Assembly (NCBI GenBank): GCA_966211675.1
Contig: CBIHPK010000007.1
Span: 31,581-95,580, forward strand
From: SCUS01 sp966211675
Lineage (GTDB): Bacteria; Myxococcota_A; Polyangia; Polyangiales; Ga0077539
Length of the DNA: 64,000 nt
Direction of reading: 5' to 3'
Shown: piece after piece, positions 27,129-33,687 of the stretch
Layout: every line of letters starts with the position of its first letter
Position numbering within the stretch: the first letter of the stretch is position 1
Notes under the pieces: model-generated
What the model was told of the DNA's origin: nothing
What the model saw: only the letters and a program-made list of their open reading frames with translations
Databases searched by the model: none
Position numbers and translations under genes: made by a program

Positions 27129-28124
27129 ATGAAGTCGTTGCTACAGCGCTGCCTCGGGGTGTGGCTGATCGCCGCGAGCCTCGGGTGCGTGCTGACCCCC
27201 GGGGCCGCGCGCGACCTCGCCAATACCACTCCCCCGCTGGCGATCAACTCCACGCTTCGCGCGCTCAACGAGGAGGAGAACCAGCGGCTCCTGGTGCGGC
27301 TCCTCGCGAGCCCGGAGATGCGCGAGGCGGCGCGGGCGCTGGCCGGAGAGATCGCCGACGGGACGCTGAGCGCGATGACCGAGCCCGAGCGCGTGGAGCG
27401 CATCGAGCAGATCTCCGCGCGCTACGTGGCGACGCTCACGCGAACGGTCACCCGGAGCATGGCGGAGGGGCTGCGAAGGGACCTCGCCCCGGCCCTCGCG
27501 GAGGTGACGCGGACGATGGTCTCGAGCGCGATGCGCGAGGCGCTGCGCGAGGGCTACCAGCGCGACCTGGAGCGCGTCGCGAGCGGCGTCAGCCGGGCGA
27601 GCGCCGAGGCCGCGAGCCGAGGCATGGCCGACGGGATCACCCGCGACCTCGTGCCCTCGATGCGAGAGGCGCTGCTCAACGAGCAGACCGCGGTCGCCAT
27701 GAGGACGGCCATGCGCTCGCTCGCGAGGGAGGCGGTGCTGGGGAGCAACGAGGCCATGACGCAGATCCAGCGGCAGCAGGATCGGGGCGCGCAGCCGTCG
27801 TTCTTGAGCCGACTGTCGAGCATCTCCGAGGACGGGGTGCGGATCATGCGGCTCGTGAGCGTGATCGCGATCGTGCTGGTGCTGCTGCTGGGCGTCTGGG
27901 TGATCCGGCTCGTGCAGCGGGGGAGGCGCGTCGCGGCCGAGAGCGAGCGCAACGCGGCGTCGGCGGTGATGTTCGCGCAGGCCATCCGCGCGGCGGAGGG
28001 GAAGCCCTGGTCCAAGGAGCTCACCGAGCTGCTTCAGGAGCGGCTGAAGAGCGACGCCGTCTCGGGGTTCATCGATGACGTGCTCAAGCCCCGCCCCCCG
28101 ACCGGCAGGCGCCGCTCGGCCTGA
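27129..28124 (+). CDS. Lipoprotein-signal protein with long helical body and a C-terminal membrane helix
   Basis: ATG at 27129 is preferred over upstream GTG starts because it opens a lipoprotein signal (SLLQRCLGVWLIAASLGC, Cys20). The 331 residues are almost entirely amphipathic helix rich in Met/Arg/Glu/Ala between about 50 and 235 (TRTMVSSAMREALREGYQRD), probably coiled coil. A strong membrane helix at about 240-262 (VSVIAIVLVLLLGVWVIRLV) is followed by a cytoplasmic tail. Lipid anchor plus internal membrane helix is an odd topology. No family recognised. It is convergent with the ATPase gene, 2 bp between stops. Confidence 0.7.
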   Translation: MKSLLQRCLGVWLIAASLGCVLTPGAARDLANTTPPLAINSTLRALNEEENQRLLVRLLASPEMREAARALAGEIADGTLSAMTEPERVERIEQISARYVATLTRTVTRSMAEGLRRDLAPALAEVTRTMVSSAMREALREGYQRDLERVASGVSRASAEAASRGMADGITRDLVPSMREALLNEQTAVAMRTAMRSLAREAVLGSNEAMTQIQRQQDRGAQPSFLSRLSSISEDGVRIMRLVSVIAIVLVLLLGVWVIRLVQRGRRVAAESERNAASAVMFAQAIRAAEGKPWSKELTELLQERLKSDAVSGFIDDVLKPRPPTGRRRSA

Positions 28125-28125
28125 G

Positions 28126-28141
28126 CCTACGCATCCGTAGG
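28126..28141. terminator. Hairpin across convergent stop codons, possible bidirectional terminator
   Basis: CCTACG at 28126-28131 and CGTAGG at 28136-28141 form a perfect 6-bp stem with a CATC loop. It spans the stop of the ATPase gene and lies 2 bp after the stop of the plus-strand gene. No T-run on either side, so efficiency is doubtful. Confidence 0.4.
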
Positions 28142-29506
28142 GCCCGCGGCCCTGGCGACGAGCTCGCGGTGCTTCTGCGGCGAGCGCAGCGCCTGGTAGC
28201 GCAGCACCTTGTCGCGGATCAGCGGACGCACCCGGAAGGCCTCCGCCGCCGGGTCACGGATGGAGGGCTCGCGCTCGAACCAGTCCTGCACCTGGGCCAC
28301 GAGCTCCTCGGGGAAGAGGCGCGCGAGGGTGTCCTCGTTGACCACGTCGAGGTAGCAGACGCGCACGAACCAGCCCTGCTCCGTGGGGCTCATCCACCGC
28401 GTCGTGCGGTCGTGGAACTTCTTCAGGAACAGCGCCGAGTCGGCCCCCTCGCGCCCCGACTCGTCGAGCACCAGGCTGAGCAGATAGGGGAAGCCCTGCG
28501 TCGCCTCGAAGAGGGCCTCGCGGCGCTCCGTCGCCACCTCCGCGCGCTCCAGCATGGCGAGCGCGGTCGCGCGGTCGAAGGGCGCGAGGCGCACCTGCGC
28601 GGCGACGTAGCGCTGGCAGTGCTGCGCCCACGAGGGGCTCATCGCGTCGAGGTCGTCGCGCCCGGCGATCACCAGCACCGTCTTGAAGGGCGCCCGCGCC
28701 AGCCTCGGAATCAGCGCCCCCACCAGGAACTCCTCCAGAGTCGGGGCCAGCGCCTCGAAGTCGTCGACGACCATGAGCAGGTCGTTGGTGCGCGGACCGA
28801 TCGGGTCGTGCGTGATGCGGTGCCAGTCGTCCTTGCGGTAGCCGCGCAGGGCCGCGGAGAGGTCCGTGAGCATCGCGTCGGCGGTGACCCCGTAGAGGTC
28901 GCCGCGCACCCGGTTCTGGAAGGTCACGCCCAGGAGGTCGCGCAGAGGCCCGGGCAGCCGCGTCGATTGCCGCAGCGGGGCGAGGGTCTCGAGCAGGTCC
29001 CACGCCGCGTCGAGCGTCGCGCTCACGCTGGTCTCCGAGAGCCCGATGGCCCGCACGTCGAGGTAGCCGCGGGTCTTGGGCACCGTCTCGTTGAGCCGGT
29101 GGCCCGCCCGCAGCAGCGCCACGGCGACCTTCTTCACGTCGTCCCTCGCGCTCCCGAGCTCCTCGGCCACCTCGTCGAGGAGGGCGCGGTGCGCGGCCGC
29201 CACCCGGCGCACCTGGGGGAAGTAGTCGGCCTCGGGGCGCGCCGGAGCCTCCAGGCTGCGAGGCATGAGCTGGTCGAGCAGCGCGAAGAAGTCGCCCACC
29301 GAAGCGCGGTTGGAGCCGTCGACCCGCAGCCTCAGGTAGCCCAGCGCCTCCGGGTCGGCCGCGGCCATCGCGTCGTCGATGAAGAAGGACTTGCCCACGC
29401 CCCCAGGGCCGCTCACCCCGACGATGGACACCTGCGTCGGCGGGCGAGCGATCACCGCCGTGAGCTCTGTGACCTCGGAGCGATGAATGGCGTCCATGAC
29501 GGTCAT
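28127..29506 (-). CDS. Small STAND/AAA-type ATPase
   Basis: This 459-residue cytoplasmic protein has Walker A GPGGVGKS at 33-40 and Walker B LLMVVDDF at 243-250. A sensor-like VIAGRDDLD lies near 275, and a helical region of about 150 residues that may be winged-helix follows. It resembles the NTPase core of STAND proteins but carries no recognisable effector or repeat sensor domain. It is last in a minus-strand run after the glyoxalase and lipoprotein genes (52 bp gap). Function is not assigned. Confidence 0.75.
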   Translation of the reverse strand: MTVMDAIHRSEVTELTAVIARPPTQVSIVGVSGPGGVGKSFFIDDAMAAADPEALGYLRLRVDGSNRASVGDFFALLDQLMPRSLEAPARPEADYFPQVRRVAAAHRALLDEVAEELGSARDDVKKVAVALLRAGHRLNETVPKTRGYLDVRAIGLSETSVSATLDAAWDLLETLAPLRQSTRLPGPLRDLLGVTFQNRVRGDLYGVTADAMLTDLSAALRGYRKDDWHRITHDPIGPRTNDLLMVVDDFEALAPTLEEFLVGALIPRLARAPFKTVLVIAGRDDLDAMSPSWAQHCQRYVAAQVRLAPFDRATALAMLERAEVATERREALFEATQGFPYLLSLVLDESGREGADSALFLKKFHDRTTRWMSPTEQGWFVRVCYLDVVNEDTLARLFPEELVAQVQDWFEREPSIRDPAAEAFRVRPLIRDKVLRYQALRSPQKHRELVARAAGPTDA

Positions 29507-29558
29507 CGTGCCACGGCGCGCACGCCCTCCCGCCGAACCCTTCGCGAAGCCGTGGGAT

Positions 29559-30791
29559 TCAGCGCGGCGGGGGACGCGTGGGGAGCCCCCCGTTGGGGCG
29601 CACGGGAACCGACGTGAGCGGCGCTCGCCCGGTCGGGTCGCGAGGCGGGCTCCGTCCGTCCCAGCCGCCCGCGTAGAACCACCGAGCCCCGGGCGCCCTC
29701 AGGTCGCGAGGGACCGCGTCCCCCACGGCCCAGGCACCCGCCACCCAGGCGTAGGGGAGCGTCGCGTCGGTGAGCCCCTGGCCCTCGACGGTGAGCGGGC
29801 CGCAGCGCACGCCCGGACGGCCGGCGCACCATGCCGGCATCTCGCCCGGCCCCATCAGCAGCCAGAGCGCGCTCGCCTCGCCCTCGCCTGCCTCCGCGAA
29901 GCCTCGCGGGCCGAGGTGCGCGAGCGAGCTCGCCGTTGCCCCGTCGGTCCAGCGCCCGGCCTCGGTCGGCGCTCGCTCGCGCATCACGCGCACGAACACC
30001 TGCTCGTCGCCCAGCGGGAACCACCCCGTCGCGTCGAAGGGGACGACCGAGCGGTACTCCGCGATGCCCTCCGCCACGACGCGCTCGCCCACCGTGCCGA
30101 CCACCGCGAGCACCCCGGCGGGCGCGCCCCGTGGGAACAGCACCGGCAGCGTCGGCGTCGCTGCGCCCATGAGGTAGGGCGTCGCGTTCGACTCGGCCGT
30201 CGCGAAGTACGAGTACACCGTGACCGTGACCCCTCGGCCCCCGCCCGGCAGCGGCGTCGGGCGCGTCGAGAGGAGCTGCACCAGCCCGTCGCTCCCGAGC
30301 GAGTAGGGCGGCGCCGCGAGCGTCCAGCCTACGTTCGCGCGGCAGGTGAGCAGCGCCAGCGCCGGGGAGTCCACCTGCCGGTCGCGCTCGATCGCCGCGC
30401 CCACGGGCGCCAACAGCGCCACCAGCGCGCCGCCCGGGAGCACGTCGGTCGGCGTCACCGCGAGCACCTCGAAGCCCTCGGCCCTCGTCGCGGGGAAGAG
30501 CGGCGAGAGGTCCATCACCCGCTCCCTCGGGCGGCGGTATCCGCCCACCCGCGAGTCCGCGAGCACATGGTCGGGCTCGAGGCCGGAGAGCGCGACATGG
30601 ATGGGTCCCTGCGCACAGGGGTCGAGGGCGGGGCCCGCGTCGACGACCGCCACCACCGGGACGCCAGCGTCGGTCGGGGCCTCGGCCACGGGGGGAGCCG
30701 TGCGAGGCTCCGGCTCGGGCCGAGGCGTCGAGGCGCAGCCCACGGCGAGCGAGAACAGAAGCGCGCAGCGAGCGAGTGGGGCGCTCACCAC
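29559..30791 (-). CDS. Lipoprotein of unknown function with Asp/Ala/Val-rich spacer
   Basis: GTG at 30791 lies inside the end of the glyoxalase gene (7-bp overlap), implying coupling. The 410 residues start with a signal and lipobox LAVGC (Cys19), then a spacer containing TDAGVPVVAVVDAGPALD. The rest appears beta-rich with few charged helices and scattered Cys; no catalytic motif is visible. It is presumably exported to the outer membrane or surface. I do not recognise the family. Confidence 0.7.
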   Translation of the reverse strand: MVSAPLARCALLFSLAVGCASTPRPEPEPRTAPPVAEAPTDAGVPVVAVVDAGPALDPCAQGPIHVALSGLEPDHVLADSRVGGYRRPRERVMDLSPLFPATRAEGFEVLAVTPTDVLPGGALVALLAPVGAAIERDRQVDSPALALLTCRANVGWTLAAPPYSLGSDGLVQLLSTRPTPLPGGGRGVTVTVYSYFATAESNATPYLMGAATPTLPVLFPRGAPAGVLAVVGTVGERVVAEGIAEYRSVVPFDATGWFPLGDEQVFVRVMRERAPTEAGRWTDGATASSLAHLGPRGFAEAGEGEASALWLLMGPGEMPAWCAGRPGVRCGPLTVEGQGLTDATLPYAWVAGAWAVGDAVPRDLRAPGARWFYAGGWDGRSPPRDPTGRAPLTSVPVRPNGGLPTRPPPR

Positions 30792-31210
30792 GACCCCGTG
30801 TTGGGCATCGAGGACCAGGGCTCCGCCGGAGCGAGCGCTCCACCGCGCTGGAGAAGCTCCACGGAGTGCCCGTCGGGGGACTTCACGAAGGCCATGTGCC
30901 CGTCGCGAGGCGGCCGGTGGATCGTGACGCCCGCGTCGCGCAGCCGGGCGCAGGTGGCGTAGAGGTCGTCGACCTCGAAGGCGAGGTGCCCGAAGAATCG
31001 CCCCGTGGCGTAGGGCTCGGACTCATCCCAGTTGTGCGTGAGCTCGATCTCCGCCGCGTCCCCCTCGGCGCCGGTCCCGAGGAAGACCAGCGTGAAGCGC
31101 CCCTGCGGAGAGTCGCGGCGACGGAGCTCGCGGAGCCCGAGGCATCGCACGAAGAAGTCCAGGGCGCGGTCGAGGTCTCGCACGCGCAGCATCGTGTGGA
31201 GGAATCGCAT
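30785..31210 (-). CDS. gloA: Glyoxalase I (lactoylglutathione lyase)
   Basis: The 141-residue protein has a GlxI-type vicinal-oxygen-chelate fold with all four metal ligands. These are His5 (RFLHTMLRV), a Glu in ELTHNW near residue 56, His in GHLAFEV near residue 74, and Glu in SVELLQ near residue 122. TGRFFGHLAF and SPDGHSVELL are classic GloA signatures. It isomerises the methylglyoxal-glutathione hemithioacetal. Its stop overlaps the start of the following lipoprotein gene. Confidence 0.93.
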   Translation of the reverse strand: MRFLHTMLRVRDLDRALDFFVRCLGLRELRRRDSPQGRFTLVFLGTGAEGDAAEIELTHNWDESEPYATGRFFGHLAFEVDDLYATCARLRDAGVTIHRPPRDGHMAFVKSPDGHSVELLQRGGALAPAEPWSSMPNTGSW

Positions 31211-31310
31211 GGCGCTCCTTCGATATCACGGTGCCGCGAGCGCGAGGCGCCTCCGGATCGCTCCGTCGCCCGGGGGCCGGTCGCCGCCGCGCCTGGCACG
31301 CGCAAGCGCC

Positions 31311-32048
31311 CTATCGAGTCGTGCAGGCCCCTCGCTGCACCGCGTCCTCGAGCGCCGCCTGCCACGCCACGAGGTCGTCCGGCAGCGGGGCCTCGATCGA
31401 GAGCGGCGCTCCGGTCGAGGAGGTCAGCGCGATGTGGGCGGCGTGCAGCGAGAGGCGGCCGAGCACCACCGCGTCGTCGTCTTTACCCAGGTCGGTATTC
31501 GTGACCTTCGCGGCGCGCCCGTAGACCGGGTCGACCACCAGCGGCGCGTCGACCGATCGGAGGTGCACCCTGATCTGGTGCTGCCGGCCGGTCTCCGGCG
31601 ACAGCTCGACGGCGCAGAGGGTCCCGCACTTCAGGCCCTCCCAGCGGCGCAGCACCCGGTAGCGGGTGCGCGACGGGAGGGCGCCCTCCTCGTTGGGCGC
31701 GGCGGGGCGCATCTTGCCCTTGCGTGCGGAGTGCAGCGGCGTGTCGATGACTCCCTCGTCGGCCGGCATCGCGCCACGCGTCCAGGCCAGGTAGCGCTTC
31801 TGCACCTGGCGGCCCTCGAAGAGCCCGTTGAGCCGGCGGTGCTCGCCCGCGGTGCGAGCGAAGAGCAGCACGCCGCTCGTGTCCCGGTCGAGGCGGTGCA
31901 CCACCCAGAGCTTCTCTCCGCGAGAGGCCTCCAGCGCGGCCTGGAGGCAGAGGCCCGTCTCCTCGCCTCGCGCCGGGATCACCACCACGCCCGGGGGCTT
32001 CGACACGGCGATCATCGAGGCATCTTCGTAGAGCAGGGGGGCGTTCAC
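31311..32048 (-). CDS. RluA-family pseudouridine synthase
   Basis: GTG at 32048 (before NAPLLYEDASMIAVSKPPG) gives 245 residues; an in-frame start at 32138 would run over the bet promoter and start. The catalytic motif HRLDRDTSGVLLFA contains the essential Asp. The RluA pattern continues with KRYLAW and ETGRQHQIRVHL. There is no S4 domain, so it is one of the short RluA/TruC-like enzymes acting on rRNA or tRNA. It starts the minus-strand run leading to gloA. Exact RNA target cannot be read. Confidence 0.92.
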   Translation of the reverse strand: MNAPLLYEDASMIAVSKPPGVVVIPARGEETGLCLQAALEASRGEKLWVVHRLDRDTSGVLLFARTAGEHRRLNGLFEGRQVQKRYLAWTRGAMPADEGVIDTPLHSARKGKMRPAAPNEEGALPSRTRYRVLRRWEGLKCGTLCAVELSPETGRQHQIRVHLRSVDAPLVVDPVYGRAAKVTNTDLGKDDDAVVLGRLSLHAAHIALTSSTGAPLSIEAPLPDDLVAWQAALEDAVQRGACTTR

Positions 32049-32074
32049 CGGCGGCACCGTACACCGCCGACACC

Positions 32075-32103
32075 TTGCGCCGACCACTGAACATCTGTAC
32101 GGT
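32075..32103 (+). promoter_or_regulatory. Candidate promoter of the bet gene
   Basis: TTGCGC at 32075-32080 and TACGGT at 32098-32103 are 17 bp apart and resemble -35 and -10 elements. Transcription would start about 3 bp before the ATG at 32113, giving a nearly leaderless mRNA. The spacer and -10 contain GAACATCTGTAC, a loose match to an inverted GAAC-GTTC SOS-type box. Visual match only. Confidence 0.35.
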
Positions 32104-32112
32104 ATCGGTCCT

Positions 32113-32868
32113 ATGGACTCGAAGGCAGGCGCTTCCATGGACCCGTCGTCGCTGGCGGTGCGCGAGCATCAGCCGCTGGAGTTCACCGAGGCCCAGCGGC
32201 GCCTCATTCGCGACGCCTACGCCAACGGGGCGAGCGACGAGGAGTTCGCGGTGCTGATGGAGATCGCCCGCGCGCGGAGGCTCAACCCGCTGCTCCGGCA
32301 GATCCATTTCGTGAGCCGCTGGGACAACGACAAGCACCGCGCGGTGTGGGCCGCGCAGGTGGCCATCGACGGTCTGCGCGCCATCGCCGAGCGCACGGGC
32401 CTCTACGCGGGGCAGGACGAGCCGGAGTTCGTCGAGAACCCCGACGGCACGCTCAAGCTCTGCCGCGTCCGGGTGTGGCGCCGCGACTGGCCCCGCCCCG
32501 CGGTGGGGGTCGCTTACTGGAACGAGTATTGTCAGCTCGCCCGCGATCGGGCCACGGGCAAGTCCCGGCCGACCGCGATGTGGGCCCGGATGCCCCACGT
32601 GATGCTGGCCAAGTGCGCCGAGTCGCTGGCGCTGCGGAAGGCCTTCCCCGAAGACATGTCCGGGCTCTACACCTCCGAGGAGATGGGCAACGCGCCCGGG
32701 CCGTCGCCGCTCCCGGCTCCCGCGCCGACCCCCCAACCGACGGTGGTCCAACGAGTCGAGACCCGCGTGGAGGAGCGCGTCGCGGTCCCGGGCAACACCC
32801 CCGCACTCGGCCCGCTGCGAGTGGTCCCCTCAGCCCCCAGCGACCCCTGGCGCGACTACCTCGGCTGA
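32113..32868 (+). CDS. bet: Phage-type recombination protein Bet (Red-beta/RecT family single-strand annealase)
   Basis: The 251-residue protein has the Bet/RecT core at residues about 20-190: FTEAQRRLIRDAYANGASDE, then LNPLLRQIHFV, VWAAQVAIDGLRAIAERTGL, and MPHVMLAKCAESLALRKAFP. A Pro/Val-rich tail follows. Such proteins anneal complementary single strands during phage recombination. No exonuclease, SSB, integrase or structural phage gene is nearby, so it is an orphan. No ribosome-binding site precedes ATG 32113; the in-frame ATG at 32137 is an alternative. Its 3' end overlaps thiD by 39 bp convergently. Confidence 0.9.
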   Translation: MDSKAGASMDPSSLAVREHQPLEFTEAQRRLIRDAYANGASDEEFAVLMEIARARRLNPLLRQIHFVSRWDNDKHRAVWAAQVAIDGLRAIAERTGLYAGQDEPEFVENPDGTLKLCRVRVWRRDWPRPAVGVAYWNEYCQLARDRATGKSRPTAMWARMPHVMLAKCAESLALRKAFPEDMSGLYTSEEMGNAPGPSPLPAPAPTPQPTVVQRVETRVEERVAVPGNTPALGPLRVVPSAPSDPWRDYLG

Positions 32869-33684
32869 CGCCTCCAGCGCCAGCACCCGCAGCCCCTCGC
32901 CCACCCGCACGCTCGCCGCGATCGCCCGGCTGAGCCGCTCCTTCGACCACCGCACCGCCGTGGCCAGGCGCTCGTCGTCAGGGAGACCCTCGTGCAACGC
33001 CAGACGCCCGGTGATCAACGCCGAGAGCGTGCAGCCGCCGCCGTGGAAATCCCCCTCCATCGCCACCCTCGGCGCCCCGATGAGCTGCACCCCCGAGCGG
33101 GTGGCCAGCACGTCGATGGCGGTGGGTCCCGTGAGGTGCCCGCCCTTCACCAGCGCCGCGCGAGCGCCCAGCGCCACCAGCGCCCTCGCCGCGTCGCGAG
33201 CGTCCTCCACCGTCGTCACGCGCGCTCCGAGCAGCGCCTCGGCCTCGTCGACGTTGGGCGTCACCAACGTCGAGCGCGCCACGAGCGCCCGCATCGCCGC
33301 GAGCGCCCGATCGTCGAGCAGCCGAGCGCCCCCGTCGGTGCGCGTCGCCACGATCACCGGGTCGACCACCAGCGGCGCGGCGGGGTGCGCCTCCGACAGC
33401 TCCGCCGCCAGCGCGACGTTCTCCGTCGAGCCGAGGGCGCCGGTCTTCCAGGCGCGGATGTGTTGATGGAGGAAGATCCGCTCGGCCTGCGCGCGCACGA
33501 GCGACGGGTCGATGGGATGGACCGACGCGAGGCCCGCGGTGGACTGCACCGTGAGCACCGCGGCGACGGCGCAACCCCAGGCGCCCGCTGCGTGGAAGGC
33601 CTTCACGTCCGCCAGGAAGCCAGCGCCTCCGGAGGGGTCGAGGCCCGCCACGCTGAGCGCGCAGGGTCGCGCCGCGTCGGGCAC
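32830..33684 (-). CDS. thiD: Hydroxymethylpyrimidine/phosphomethylpyrimidine kinase
   Basis: The 284-residue protein carries the ThiD start motif GLDPSGGAGFLADVKAF, MQ-loop-like AVLTVQSTAG, WKTGALGS, VVDPVIVATR, TPNVDEAEALLG and VKGGHL. The phosphate-binding DFHGGGCTLSALI has Gly where most ThiD enzymes have Thr (HGTGCTLS); activity should be retained but this is a noticeable change. It phosphorylates HMP and HMP-P for thiamine synthesis. It lies 3 bp after clpV, leaving no room for a TPP riboswitch or its own promoter, so it appears co-transcribed with the T6SS genes. Confidence 0.93.
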   Translation of the reverse strand: MPDAARPCALSVAGLDPSGGAGFLADVKAFHAAGAWGCAVAAVLTVQSTAGLASVHPIDPSLVRAQAERIFLHQHIRAWKTGALGSTENVALAAELSEAHPAAPLVVDPVIVATRTDGGARLLDDRALAAMRALVARSTLVTPNVDEAEALLGARVTTVEDARDAARALVALGARAALVKGGHLTGPTAIDVLATRSGVQLIGAPRVAMEGDFHGGGCTLSALITGRLALHEGLPDDERLATAVRWSKERLSRAIAASVRVGEGLRVLALEASAEVVAPGVAGG

Positions 33685-33687
33685 GGC

